A stretch of 11,966 nucleotides of DNA from Anaerolineae bacterium (GCA_003694975.1 RFJH01000256.1:1-11966); one strand, 5' to 3'; positions 1-7,125 are shown, counted from the stretch's first letter. Notes: generated by a model from the sequence alone, not told the origin. Translations and numbers: made by a program.

Positions 1-422
1 CCTCCTTTCAAATGCGCCCTGAAACATGCTCCGTTACAGACACCGCTGCACTTCGACACCTGTCGCCTGGATGATGTATTGTGCACTCGATGGAAAAGTC
101 ATGTGTTGTGTGATTCCCCTCTGCGGCGCTGGAGACTATTTCCACCAGCATCCCGCCTCGCAGTGACTTGGCAGAGGCGCCTGAAACAGAACTCCCGGCT
201 GAGACTACAGGTATTTTCATTCTACAGAGAAAAGCGGACTTTTTCAATCCCCTGAACGGCATACCAGGCTTTTCGACGACAATCTAACGAAAAACCATTG
301 CCATCTCCTGGATGGTGTGCGTGCAGCGTGCAAAGCGACGTAAATTGTGGGGAGCATAGCGCAACTACCTGCCTGGCAGTGGCAGTACAACGTCCGGTTA
401 TCGAAAGCCCATCAGTATCTGC
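1..422. other. Low-GC stretch with no convincing gene
   Basis: I see no supportable gene here. GC content is clearly lower than in the genes to the right (26 of 60 bases in 241-300, 28 of 60 in 61-120). Open frames exist, for example 8-262 on the minus strand and an edge-open plus frame ending near 255, but their third codon positions are not GC-enriched and neither translation resembles a known protein. Around 364-386 there is a small dyad: ACTACC and GGCAGT can pair with one G-U wobble around an 11-base loop, and GGCAGT is directly repeated at 375-386. On the minus strand this dyad lies just after the stop of the small ORF at 423-551. It has no T-run, so it is a poor intrinsic terminator candidate. 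Confidence 0.5.
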
Positions 423-551
423 TCAGTGCAGGTAATCCCCCTTGCCGGGGAGCACGTTACGCACGCCGCCGGTAAGGTTTGCCACATCCCCCTCATCGTG
501 CGAGATGACCAGCCTGTGCCCGGGCGTGACGGGAGGGACGATGGACGACAT
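423..551 (-). CDS. Predicted 42-aa small protein, divergent from nfeD
   Basis: Unrecognised 42-residue ORF starting at ATG 551 and ending at TGA 423. It begins MSSIVPPVTPGH and ends GKGDYLH. Base composition by codon position is about 69% GC at position 1, 43% at position 2 and 83% at position 3, which is the textbook pattern for a real gene in a GC-rich genome. An in-frame TGA lies eight codons upstream of the ATG, so the ORF cannot extend far. There is no Shine-Dalgarno sequence. The start sits 9 bases after a minus-strand TATAAT, which would give an essentially leaderless mRNA. The segment LVISHDE resembles the histidine (H-loop) region of ABC ATPases, but no Walker motifs are present, so it could also be a relic fragment. 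There is no signal peptide or membrane helix. What is seen is the ORF, its composition and the promoter-like element; that it is expressed is inference. Confidence 0.45.
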   Translation of the reverse strand: MSSIVPPVTPGHRLVISHDEGDVANLTGGVRNVLPGKGDYLH

Positions 552-553
552 CC

Positions 554-574
554 GATGTGGATTATAATGACATC
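554..574. promoter_or_regulatory. Palindromic bidirectional -10 element with flanking dyad
   Basis: ATTATAAT (561-568) is its own reverse complement and so presents a consensus TATAAT to both strands: 563-568 for plus and 566-561 for minus. The nfeD ATG follows the plus hexamer after 10 bases, and the small ORF's ATG follows the minus hexamer after 9 bases, so transcripts in both directions would be leaderless or nearly so. GATGT (554-558) and ACATC (570-574) flank it as a near-symmetric dyad, and a third ACATC lies at 548-552, so this could also be an operator. No good -35 box is seen on the plus side at normal spacing. Deinococcus is a known case where TANNNT -10 elements placed directly before genes give leaderless transcripts; applying that here is inference. 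Confidence 0.5.
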
Positions 575-578
575 AGCG

Positions 579-1901
579 ATGAGACGCTTCTTTTTACTTA
601 CTCTCCTACTTACTCTCCTGGGGTGTTTGCTCTTCGTGTCGCGCGTCGCCGGTGCGCAGCAAGAGGGCCCTCTGGTGCTCGTGATGACCGCCGATGGGGC
701 GATCACCCCCGCCATGGCGCAATACGTCGAGCGCGGCATTCGGACCGCCGAGCAGCGCGAGGCGGAAGCCCTGATCCTGCAATTGAACACACCGGGCGGC
801 GATATCGAGAGCATGCTACGCATGGTCGAAGCGATTCGCGGCAGTCACGTGCCGGTCGTGGTGTACATCACGCCGCGCGGCGGGATGGCCGCCAGTGCAG
901 GGACCATCATCACCCTGGCCGGTCATGCCTCGGCCATGGCACCGGAGACGACCATCGGCGCGGCCAGCCCCGTCGGCCCGCAGGGCGAAGACCTTGGGGA
1001 GACGCTCAAGGCCAAAGTCTCGGAGACCTTGAAAGCCCAGGCGCGCGCCCTGGCCGAGCGGCGCGGTGAGGAAGCCCTTGCCCTGACCGGGAAGATGATC
1101 GACGAGGCGCACGCCGTCTCGGCCAACGAGGCCCTGGAGGCCGGCCTCGTGGACTTCCTCGCCGATGACCTGGACGACCTCCTGACTCAATTGGACGGCT
1201 TCCGGGTCGAGACGGTGGACGGCCCACGCACGCTGCACACGGCGGACGCCCGCACCGAAGACCTGCCAATGCGCTTCATTGAAGAACTCTTGCAGGTGCT
1301 GGTCAACCCGAATATCGTCTTCCTCCTGCTGACCATCGGTGTACAGGCATTGCTGATCGAACTCTCCAGTCCGGGCGGCTGGGTGGCAGGGTTCGTCGGC
1401 GTGGTCTGCCTGGCGCTGGCGGCCTACGGCCTGGGTGTGTTGCCGGTCAACTGGTTTGGGCTGGTTTTCCTGGCGACGGCGTTCGTGCTCTTCGTGCTGG
1501 ATGTCAAAGCACCCACCCACGGCGCGCTGACCGCGGCCGGCATTGCATCGTTCATTGTCGGGGCGCTGGTACTGTTCAACTCGCCGAGTACGCCCCAGTT
1601 CCAGCGCGTTTCCCTTCCCCTGGTCATTTTGACGGCGTTGCTTACCGCTGCCTTCTTCGCCGTGATTCTGAGTTTTGCTCTGCGTGCCCAACGCACGCCG
1701 ATTCGCGTCGGTCAGGAGTCTCTGATTGGGCGCAGTGGCCGCGCCGTGACGCCGATCGCGCCGCGCGGTCAGGCTCAGGTGGGCAGTGAGTTATGGACGG
1801 CGGAACTGGCCAAAGGGTCCGAACCGATCCGGAAAGGGGAACGGGTTGAAGTGGTACGCGTGGAGGGAGTCCGCTTGATTGTCCGTAAAGCGGATGCTTG
1901 A
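579..1901 (+). CDS. nfeD: NfeD-family membrane-bound serine protease (ClpP class)
   Basis: Long-form NfeD protein of 440 aa. Residues 1-26 form a signal peptide (MRRFF, a Leu-rich core, then VAGAQ). Residues 30-205 are a ClpP/SppA-like protease domain with the LNTPGGD oxyanion-type motif (70-75) and the nucleophile Ser106 in AASAG. By comparison with the archaeal 1510-N protease (Ser-Lys dyad), Lys146 or Lys144 is the likely general base. Hydrophobic helices run between about 245 and 368, and residues 375-437 form the C-terminal NfeD OB-fold (LIGRSGRAV to VRLIVRK). Characterised relatives cleave hydrophobic stretches of partner stomatin/SPFH proteins and are linked to membrane quality control. 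No SPFH gene lies in this window. The frame is open back to a GTG at 426, but the extra 51 residues lie antisense to the 423-551 ORF and precede the signal peptide, so I start at 579. An ATG at 567 is a less likely alternative. Confidence 0.92.
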   Translation: MRRFFLLTLLLTLLGCLLFVSRVAGAQQEGPLVLVMTADGAITPAMAQYVERGIRTAEQREAEALILQLNTPGGDIESMLRMVEAIRGSHVPVVVYITPRGGMAASAGTIITLAGHASAMAPETTIGAASPVGPQGEDLGETLKAKVSETLKAQARALAERRGEEALALTGKMIDEAHAVSANEALEAGLVDFLADDLDDLLTQLDGFRVETVDGPRTLHTADARTEDLPMRFIEELLQVLVNPNIVFLLLTIGVQALLIELSSPGGWVAGFVGVVCLALAAYGLGVLPVNWFGLVFLATAFVLFVLDVKAPTHGALTAAGIASFIVGALVLFNSPSTPQFQRVSLPLVILTALLTAAFFAVILSFALRAQRTPIRVGQESLIGRSGRAVTPIAPRGQAQVGSELWTAELAKGSEPIRKGERVEVVRVEGVRLIVRKADA

Positions 1902-1926
1902 CGTCCGACACGGTTCTGAATAGAAT
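1898..1926 (+). promoter_or_regulatory. Sigma70-like promoter for the winged-helix/membrane/lipA unit
   Basis: TTGACG (1898-1903) and TAGAAT (1921-1926) are separated by exactly 17 bases, a near-consensus -35/-10 pair. Its -35 box overlaps the nfeD stop codon (1899-1901). Transcription would start near 1933 and give a leader of about 34 bases before the ATG at 1967. That leader contains a small dyad (CTTAG 1936-1940, CTAAG 1951-1955) and a ribosome binding site GAGGTG (1957-1962) four bases from the start. This suggests the downstream genes are transcribed independently of nfeD. Confidence 0.55.
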
Positions 1927-1966
1927 GCGGTTGGACTTAGTGGTTCTTCTCTAAGCGAGGTGTCCT

Positions 1967-2314
1967 ATGGAAGAAAAACGCAGTGACGATTTTGGCGCTT
2001 TTCTTGAGAGTGTGCAGAAAGCCGTCCATGCCGGTCCGAATCCGGCTTCGTGGCGCATTATGGCCTCGCTCTCACAGCAGAGCGAGATCAGAGTGACCCA
2101 TCTGATGAGCCAGGTGAAGTTGCCCTGGTCGGAATTCACCGCCGGTTTGAGAGACCTGGAAGAGGCCGGTCTGGTCAAGATGGAGGACGACGAGGAGGAC
2201 GGCATTCTGAAACTGACGCCGGACGGCCAGCACTGGGTTCAGAGCATGGCCGCCGAGATCGAGGCGCTGATTCCGGAGGAAGAGGAAGGCGAAGAGGGGG
2301 AGCAGGAGGTATGA
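1967..2314 (+). CDS. Winged-helix DNA-binding-like protein with acidic tail
   Basis: A 115-aa protein of unassigned family. Residues 24-90 look like a winged helix-turn-helix: ASWRIMASLSQ as a first helix, then a two-helix segment through HLMSQVKLPWSEFTAGLRDLEEAGLV (45-70) as scaffold and recognition helices, then a wing (MEDDEEDGILKLTPDG, 72-87). The organisation is like MarR/ArsR-type small regulators, with a last helix at 88-101. The tail is strongly acidic (EEEEGEEGE near 104-112), which is unusual for a DNA binder and could be a contact surface. The ribosome binding site is GAGGTG at 1957-1962. Its TGA overlaps the next gene's ATG in an ATGA junction, implying translational coupling to the membrane protein. 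No metal-binding cysteines or ligand-binding domain are visible. A regulator role is inferred from fold-like pattern only. Confidence 0.7.
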   Translation: MEEKRSDDFGAFLESVQKAVHAGPNPASWRIMASLSQQSEIRVTHLMSQVKLPWSEFTAGLRDLEEAGLVKMEDDEEDGILKLTPDGQHWVQSMAAEIEALIPEEEEGEEGEQEV

Positions 2315-3009
2315 ACGCCTCTTTTGAATGGCTGATGGCGGGCGTGCTGGGAGCGGTGGTCGGTTCGGCAGAAATTATCTCCCGCTATCGTGATGAGCCG
2401 GATGATGCCCTCCGGACGTGGCCATCGCTTTTTTATTTGTTGGTCAACGCCCTGGCCGCCATCCTGGCTCTGGGGATTATCCGCGTTTTCGGCTGGACGT
2501 TTGGCCTGAGCAACGAGGAGGGCGTCCGCTGGGCGCAGGTTTTGGCGGCAGGGGTGGGGGCGATGGCGTTGTTGCGGGCTTCGCTGTTCAACGTACGCGT
2601 GGGCGAACAGAATGTGCCGATCGGGTTGAATCGCTTTCTGGATGCCCTCCTGGCCGCTGTAGATCGCGCCGTGGACCGCCGGCGCGCTCAGGAACGCGCC
2701 GTGATCGTCAGCGAGACGATGAGGGACATTGCCTTTGAGAAGGCTTACCAGGCCCTGCCGGCTTACTGTTTTGCTTTGCTGCAAAACCTTCCTCAGGACG
2801 AGCAGGAACGCTTTGGCAAGAAAATCGCTCTGTTGCGCGGCGCGGACATGAGCCCCCGCTTGAAATCTCTGCTTCTCGGACTGGGCCTGTTGAACCTGGT
2901 AGGAGAGAAAGTCTTGAAGACCGCTGTGCAGCATCTGGGGGATGAGATCAAAGTCTCGCCATCATCGGAACAAGAACCAGAAGAAAGGGATTCTTCCCCT
3001 CATGAGTAA
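2311..3009 (+). CDS. Uncharacterised membrane protein, three predicted helices
   Basis: A 232-aa protein not assigned to a known family. Three hydrophobic segments are seen at about 6-22, 40-60 and 74-92. They are followed by a mostly soluble region (95-232) rich in charged and amphipathic helices: a basic patch ([10 protein letters not shown], 121-130), a Leu-rich stretch (185-200) and a hydrophilic tail full of Ser/Glu/Pro (216-232). The ATG at 2311 shares ATGA with the upstream stop. AGGAGGT (2304-2310) abuts the start with no spacer, which is too close for normal use, so coupling from the upstream gene may matter. The next in-frame ATG (2335) lies far from any ribosome binding site. Overlap with the winged-helix gene suggests the two act together, for example as a membrane sensor plus a DNA-binding partner, but that is inference. 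Confidence 0.75.
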   Translation: MNASFEWLMAGVLGAVVGSAEIISRYRDEPDDALRTWPSLFYLLVNALAAILALGIIRVFGWTFGLSNEEGVRWAQVLAAGVGAMALLRASLFNVRVGEQNVPIGLNRFLDALLAAVDRAVDRRRAQERAVIVSETMRDIAFEKAYQALPAYCFALLQNLPQDEQERFGKKIALLRGADMSPRLKSLLLGLGLLNLVGEKVLKTAVQHLGDEIKVSPSSEQEPEERDSSPHE

Positions 3010-3940
3010 CACACCAACCCGTGATCGCGTCCGACCGGACGAAATAGATACCACCCCTCGGCGCCGCCCGGAATGGATTAAAGTTCGTGCGCCTGCCGGA
3101 GAGACCTACGAATGGCTGCACGGGCTGATGCGCAGCAAGGCGCTGCACACGGTCTGTGAAGAGGCCATGTGCCCCAACCTGGGCGAATGCTGGGGCGCGG
3201 GCACGGCGACCTTCCTGATGCTCGGTGACGTGTGCACCCGCACCTGTGGCTTCTGCGATATCAAGCACGGTCGCCCCGCGGCGCTCGATTGGCTGGAGCC
3301 GGAGCGCGTGGCGCAGGCCGTCAAAGCGATGAACCTGAAGCACGCGGTCATCACCAGCGTCAACCGCGATGACCGGCGGGATGGCGGCGCGCCGATCTTC
3401 GCCATGGTCATCCGCCGCATTCGGGAGTTGCTCCCCGGTTGCTCGGTGGAAGTGCTCATCCCGGATTTCAAAGGCTCGTTGGAAGCCCTGAAAATCGTGA
3501 TGGACGCCCGCCCCGAAATCCTTAATCACAACGTGGAGACCGTGCCGCGCCTGTTCAAACGCGTCCAGCCACAGGATCGCTACGAGTGGGCACAGGCGAC
3601 TTTGAGCAATGCCAAGAAACTCGACCCCGACGTGCTGACGAAATCCGGCCTCATGGTCGGCCTGGGGGAGACGATGGACGAGGTAAAGGCTGTGATGCGC
3701 GACCTGCGCTCCTGGGGTGTGGACATCCTGACCATCGGTCAATACCTGCAACCCAGTCGCAAGCACTTGCCCATCGAGCGGTACTACACGCCGCAGGAAT
3801 TCCAGGAGTTGAAGGAGTACGGTCTGGAGATCGGCTTCCGTTGGGTCGAATCGGCACCGCTGGTGCGCTCCTCGTACCATGCTGCGGAGCAGGTACGCGC
3901 TCTGAGCGCCGTCCATCGTCAACTCTACGGTGGCCGATAG
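3002..3940 (+). CDS. lipA: Lipoyl synthase
   Basis: A 312-aa radical SAM enzyme that inserts two sulfurs into protein-bound octanoyl groups to make lipoyl cofactor for the E2 subunits of 2-oxoacid dehydrogenases and the glycine cleavage H protein. The auxiliary [4Fe-4S] cluster cysteines are Cys52, Cys57 and Cys63 ([12 protein letters not shown]). The radical SAM motif is Cys78-x3-Cys82-x2-Cys85 (CTRTCGFC). The C-terminal RSSYHA motif (289-294) supplies the serine ligand of the auxiliary cluster. The family stretch usually read as SVDRDDLPDGGA is here [12 protein letters not shown] (119-130), a variation I do not expect to abolish activity. Length is normal for the family. The frame continues upstream, but ATG 3002 is chosen because it overlaps the previous stop by only 8 bases and fits the usual N-terminus. 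AAGGGA lies about 11 bases upstream. No lipB or lplA lies in the window. Confidence 0.96.
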   Translation: MSNTPTRDRVRPDEIDTTPRRRPEWIKVRAPAGETYEWLHGLMRSKALHTVCEEAMCPNLGECWGAGTATFLMLGDVCTRTCGFCDIKHGRPAALDWLEPERVAQAVKAMNLKHAVITSVNRDDRRDGGAPIFAMVIRRIRELLPGCSVEVLIPDFKGSLEALKIVMDARPEILNHNVETVPRLFKRVQPQDRYEWAQATLSNAKKLDPDVLTKSGLMVGLGETMDEVKAVMRDLRSWGVDILTIGQYLQPSRKHLPIERYYTPQEFQELKEYGLEIGFRWVESAPLVRSSYHAAEQVRALSAVHRQLYGGR

Positions 3941-4010
3941 AGAAACGGGCTCCATAAGATGGGGGGGAACCGGGACGAAACGGAGTGAGTTTATTAAGGA
4001 GGCGTGAACG

Positions 4011-5228
4011 ATGCCTGAAGCCGTAATCATAGACGCCGTGCGCACACCCATCGGTAACTTTCGCGGTGCCCTGGCCGCCGTCCGTCCGGACGACCTGGCC
4101 GCCATCGTCCTCAAAGCCCTCGTTGAACGTACCGGTATTGATCCGGCCATCGTGGAGGAAGTGTACATGGGCTGTGCCAATCAGGCCGGGGAGGACAACC
4201 GCAACGTGGCGCGCATGGCCGTCCTCCTGGCGGATTTCCCCGTCAGCGTGGCCGCCGTGACTCTGAATCGCCTCTGTGCCTCCGGCCTGAACGCGGTCAA
4301 CATGGCCTATCGCGCCATCAAGGTCGGCGAGGGGGAGGTGTTCATCGCGGGGGGCGTGGAGAGCATGTCGCGCGGCCCTTACTCCGTCCCCAAGCCCGAA
4401 GTGGCCTATCCCTACGGCAACCAGACGATGTGGGATACTGCTTTCGGCTGGCGCTACCCTCACCCCAAGATCAAGGCACTCTACGGCACCGAGGCCATGG
4501 GCGAGACCGCCGAGAACATTCGCGAGATGACCGGCATCAGCCGCGAGGAGCAGGACGCCTTCGCCCTGGAGAGTCACCGCCGCGCCATCGCGGCCATTGA
4601 TAGCGGCAAGTTTGCCGAGGAAATCGTCCCCGTCCCGGTGCCGCAGCGCAAGGGGGAACCGGTCATTGTGGATACCGACGAGCGTCCCCGCCGCGATACC
4701 AGCATGGAGAAACTGGCGCGCTTGAAGCCGGTCTTCCGTGAGGGCGGCACGGTGACCGCCGGGAACGCCTCCGGCCTGAACGACGGCGCCGCGGCGGTTC
4801 TCCTGATGAGCGACGAGAAGGCGCGTGAACTCGGCCTGAAGCCGATGGCGCGCGTCGTCGCCTCGGCTGCGGCGGGGGTCGAGCCGCGCACGATGGGATT
4901 GGGTCCTATCCCGGCGACGCGCAAAGCCCTGGCACGCGCCGGCCTGACCATGGATGACATCGGCCTGATCGAACTGAACGAGGCCTTTGCCGTGCAAGCC
5001 CTGGCCGTGATGCGCGAACTGGGAATGCGCCATGAAATCACCAACGTCAACGGCGGCGCGATTGCTCTGGGCCATCCCCTCGGCTGCTCCGGAGCGCGCA
5101 TCCTGACCACCCTTCTCCATGAGATGAAACGCCGCGCGCCGCAGGAAAAGCGCCCCTATTACGGCCTGGCGACGTTGTGCGTGGGCGTTGGCCAGGGTGA
5201 AGCGACCATCATCGAGTGGCTGGACTGA
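4011..5228 (+). CDS. Thiolase (acetyl-CoA acyltransferase, PcaF/FadA-like)
   Basis: A 405-aa thiolase that either cleaves 3-ketoacyl-CoA to acetyl-CoA plus a shortened acyl-CoA, or condenses two acetyl-CoA. The acyl-accepting nucleophile is Cys89 ([11 protein letters not shown]), NEAF is at 323-326, His355 lies in [10 protein letters not shown], and the second acid/base cysteine is Cys390 in CVGVGQG, a variant of the usual CxGxGxG loop. The full length matches catabolic thiolases. The segments [11 protein letters not shown] (142-152) and [15 protein letters not shown] (248-262) resemble beta-ketoadipyl-CoA thiolases, but substrate cannot be fixed from sequence. No acyl-CoA dehydrogenase or hydratase lies nearby. 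The ribosome binding site AAGGAGG (3996-4002) is 8 bases from the ATG, the strongest in the window. The 70-bp gap after lipA suggests read-through or a weak separate promoter. The stop codon falls inside a heptamer repeat tract. Confidence 0.94.
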   Translation: MPEAVIIDAVRTPIGNFRGALAAVRPDDLAAIVLKALVERTGIDPAIVEEVYMGCANQAGEDNRNVARMAVLLADFPVSVAAVTLNRLCASGLNAVNMAYRAIKVGEGEVFIAGGVESMSRGPYSVPKPEVAYPYGNQTMWDTAFGWRYPHPKIKALYGTEAMGETAENIREMTGISREEQDAFALESHRRAIAAIDSGKFAEEIVPVPVPQRKGEPVIVDTDERPRRDTSMEKLARLKPVFREGGTVTAGNASGLNDGAAAVLLMSDEKARELGLKPMARVVASAAAGVEPRTMGLGPIPATRKALARAGLTMDDIGLIELNEAFAVQALAVMRELGMRHEITNVNGGAIALGHPLGCSGARILTTLLHEMKRRAPQEKRPYYGLATLCVGVGQGEATIIEWLD

Positions 5229-5336
5229 CCACTGCTCACTACTCACTGCTTACTGCTTACTGCTCACTGCTCACTGCCCGTTGCTCACTGCCCACTGCCT
5301 ACTGCTCACTGTTTACTCCCTCCCTGCTCACTATTC
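5224..5336. repeat. Degenerate ACTGCTC heptamer tandem array
   Basis: About 16 consecutive units of consensus ACTGCTC. From 5224 they run ACTGACC, ACTGCTC, ACTACTC, ACTGCTT, ACTGCTT, ACTGCTC, ACTGCTC, ACTGCCC, GTTGCTC, ACTGCCC, ACTGCCT, ACTGCTC, ACTGTTT, ACTCCCT, one 8-base unit, and ACTATTC at 5330-5336. The first unit contains the thiolase TGA (5226-5228). The remainder fills most of the gap before the lipoprotein gene, whose binding site GGAG (5345-5348) lies just beyond. Plus-strand RNA from here is pyrimidine-rich with few purines. Units differ mainly by C/T changes, suggesting an old slippage-expanded array. Heptameric short tandem repeats of this style are known from cyanobacteria; a functional role is not established. 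Confidence 0.9.
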
Positions 5337-5354
5337 CCTCCCCCGGAGCCTTCT

Positions 5355-6506
5355 ATGCGTTCTCTTCCCACCCTTTTCCTCCCTTTCATCCTGGCGTGTG
5401 CTTTGCTTTCTCCCGCCACGCCGACGGCGACGGTAGTCCCGCCGACCGCGACTCCCGCCCCGCCCACTCCTACGGTTACGCCTTCGCTTCCCCTCATCTC
5501 CGCCCCGTCCCTGACCGCCTTCCACATGCTGGATGAGCGTAACGGCTGGGGGCTGGATGATAACCATGTCCTGCGCACCGAAGACGGCGGCGAGACGTGG
5601 TACGACGTCACCATGCCCGAGGCGCCCGAACTGGGTTATGCTGCCGCTTCGTTCTTCCTGGATGCGAAGACCGCCTGGGTGCTCGCGGGCGGTGGAGGCG
5701 GGCCGACGGCGAACGGCACGCTCTATCGCACCCTCGACGGCGGCCTGACGTGGTCCTCGTTCACCGTCCCTTTTGGCTTTGGCGCTCTTTACTTTCTGGA
5801 CGCGAACAACGGTTGGGCGATAGCCGACCTGGGGGTGGCTGCCGGCTCCCAGGCTGTGTCCATCTACCGGACGACGGACGGCGGCGCGACCTGGACCCAA
5901 ACGTACACCAACGACCCGAACCTGGCCGGCGCCGGTGAGAGCCTTCCTTTGGGTGGTTTGAAGAGTCGCCTGGTGGCTCGCGATATGCAGACCGCCTGGG
6001 TCGGCGGTGTGATCTATGCCTCGGGCACGATCTATCTCTACCAGACGCACGATGGCGGCTATACCTGGTCACAATCGCCCCTTGCCCCTCCTGCCGAAAT
6101 GGCCGAATCCCAGTTCCAGACCGATGGGCCGATCCTGGTCTCTGCCCAGGAGGCGTTTTTGCCGGTCATCGCCTTCGAGCAGATGTCGCAAATGCTGATC
6201 TATCGCTCCCACGACGGCGGTGAGACCTGGGAACTCACCCCCACGCGTATCCCGAACGGCGGCAGCGCGGATTTCTTCTCACCGGCGGAGGGTGTTCTCT
6301 GGAACGGCGAGCAGTTCTACCTCACGACCGATGGCGCGCAGACCTGGTCTGCCGTGACCCCCAACATCTTCTTCGGCGATACGTTTATCGGGATGGACTT
6401 CGTCAACTCGAAGACCGGCTGGGTCCTGAGCCGCGACACTTCCGAGCAGACGATTCTCTATAAGACCACCGACGGCGGCGCGACGTGGGAGCCTCTCGTC
6501 CCCTGA
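5355..6506 (+). CDS. Exported Asp-box beta-propeller lipoprotein (Ycf48/BNR-like)
   Basis: A 383-aa predicted exported protein. The N-terminus MRSLPTLFLPFILAC is short and hydrophobic, with Cys15 as a possible lipidation site (lipobox I-L-A-C; Leu at -2 is atypical). A Pro/Thr/Ala linker covers about 20-48. Seven Asp-box motifs of the form xTxDGGxTW begin near residues 74, 125, 172, 230, 284, 323 and 370 (RTEDGGETW, RTLDGGLTW, RTTDGGATW, QTHDGGYTW, RSHDGGETW, LTTDGAQTW, KTTDGGATW), interleaved with GWxL-type strands, which suggests a beta-propeller. Ycf48/HCF136 proteins of this architecture assist photosystem II assembly in phototrophs. In non-phototrophs similar proteins are uncharacterised or are assigned to sialidase-like or sensor/binding roles. 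No sialidase catalytic set is evident. GGAG (5345-5348) sits six bases from the ATG. Confidence 0.85.
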   Translation: MRSLPTLFLPFILACALLSPATPTATVVPPTATPAPPTPTVTPSLPLISAPSLTAFHMLDERNGWGLDDNHVLRTEDGGETWYDVTMPEAPELGYAAASFFLDAKTAWVLAGGGGGPTANGTLYRTLDGGLTWSSFTVPFGFGALYFLDANNGWAIADLGVAAGSQAVSIYRTTDGGATWTQTYTNDPNLAGAGESLPLGGLKSRLVARDMQTAWVGGVIYASGTIYLYQTHDGGYTWSQSPLAPPAEMAESQFQTDGPILVSAQEAFLPVIAFEQMSQMLIYRSHDGGETWELTPTRIPNGGSADFFSPAEGVLWNGEQFYLTTDGAQTWSAVTPNIFFGDTFIGMDFVNSKTGWVLSRDTSEQTILYKTTDGGATWEPLVP

Positions 6507-6525
6507 ACGGGGTGCTTCTCCACCG

Positions 6526-7125
6526 ATGGCCAGACCTTCTCTTCGTACCACGCGCGGACACGGACTGTTGGAACCGTTACTGGCGCATCTGCGCGCCCAC
6601 AAGGCGAATCAACTCATCCCCGATTCACTGCGCCGCGGGCGCATTCTGGATATCGGCTGCGGTTCCTACCCCTACTTCCTCTCGCATACCTACTTCGCCG
6701 AGAAGTTCGCCATTGACCAACTGGAAAAACCCCAGGCCGTCTCCAATCTCAACTGGTACACCCTGGACCTGAACAAGGACCCTCACCTCCCCTTCGAAGA
6801 CGGTTTCTTCGATGTAATCACCATGCTGGCCGTAGCCGAACACCTGGCGCCGGATAGCCTGGTCATGCTCTTGCAGGAGGTGCATCGCGCCTTGCGCCCT
6901 GGAGGGCGCCTGATTATCACCACCCCGGCGGCCTGGTCGGATGGTCTGTTGCGACTTATGGCGCGCCTCGGCCTGGTCAGTGCGGAGGAAATCAACGAGC
7001 ACGTCTTCGTCTATACCCTGCCGCTTCTGGGATGGTACTTTGGCAAGGCGGGCTTCGAAATGACCAAAGTGCGTTTCGGCTACTTCGAGTTCTATCTGAA
7101 CCTGTGGGCGGTTGCCGAGCGGTAG
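6526..7125 (+). CDS. Class I SAM-dependent methyltransferase
   Basis: A 199-aa Rossmann-fold methyltransferase of the Methyltransf_11/23 kind. SAM-binding motif I is RILDIGCGSYPYF (39-51), with the acidic residue for the ribose expected near Asp64 (FAID). The post-II/IV segment is FFDVITMLAVAEHLAP (94-109), and the motif V/VI region is EVHRALRPGGRLIITTP (118-134). The length is minimal for the fold and there is no membrane anchor. Substrate is unknown. Relatives with a similar C-terminus (FGYFE followed by LNLWAV) occur in surface-glycan and small-molecule clusters, but nothing adjacent supports that here. It starts 19 bases after the lipoprotein stop, probably in the same transcript. The only ribosome-binding-like sequence, GGGGTG (6509-6514), is about 11 bases from the ATG, so initiation may be weak or coupled. 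Confidence 0.88.
   Translation: MARPSLRTTRGHGLLEPLLAHLRAHKANQLIPDSLRRGRILDIGCGSYPYFLSHTYFAEKFAIDQLEKPQAVSNLNWYTLDLNKDPHLPFEDGFFDVITMLAVAEHLAPDSLVMLLQEVHRALRPGGRLIITTPAAWSDGLLRLMARLGLVSAEEINEHVFVYTLPLLGWYFGKAGFEMTKVRFGYFEFYLNLWAVAER

Noticed and set aside
8..262. 84-codon minus-strand ORF, and an edge-open plus frame ending near 255
   Set aside because: No GC enrichment at third positions, no ribosome binding site and no resemblance to known proteins.
359..390. Possible cobalamin-riboswitch-like segment (CCTGCCTGGCAGTGGCAG)
   Set aside because: The conserved B12 box and supporting helices are not present; only a short dyad and a GGCAGT repeat are seen.
541..567. Eight-codon upstream ORF (MDDIRCGL) with a GGAGGG site, ending in TAATG before ATG 567
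   Set aside because: Attractive as a leader peptide, but it would lie upstream of the transcript start predicted from TATAAT 563-568, and chance occurrence is likely at this size.
426..578. 51-residue N-terminal extension of nfeD from GTG 426
   Set aside because: It precedes a clear signal peptide beginning at 579, lies antisense to and codon-aligned with the better-supported 42-aa ORF, and crosses the -10 element.
1936..1955. CTTAG/CTAAG dyad as a terminator after nfeD
   Set aside because: Five AT-containing pairs with a 10-base loop and no T-run are too weak, and it lies downstream of a good promoter.
3651..5246. 531-codon open frame on the minus strand
   Set aside because: It runs opposite lipA and the thiolase. 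The translation is Arg/Gly/His-rich with no recognisable motif, typical of an antisense shadow in GC-rich DNA.
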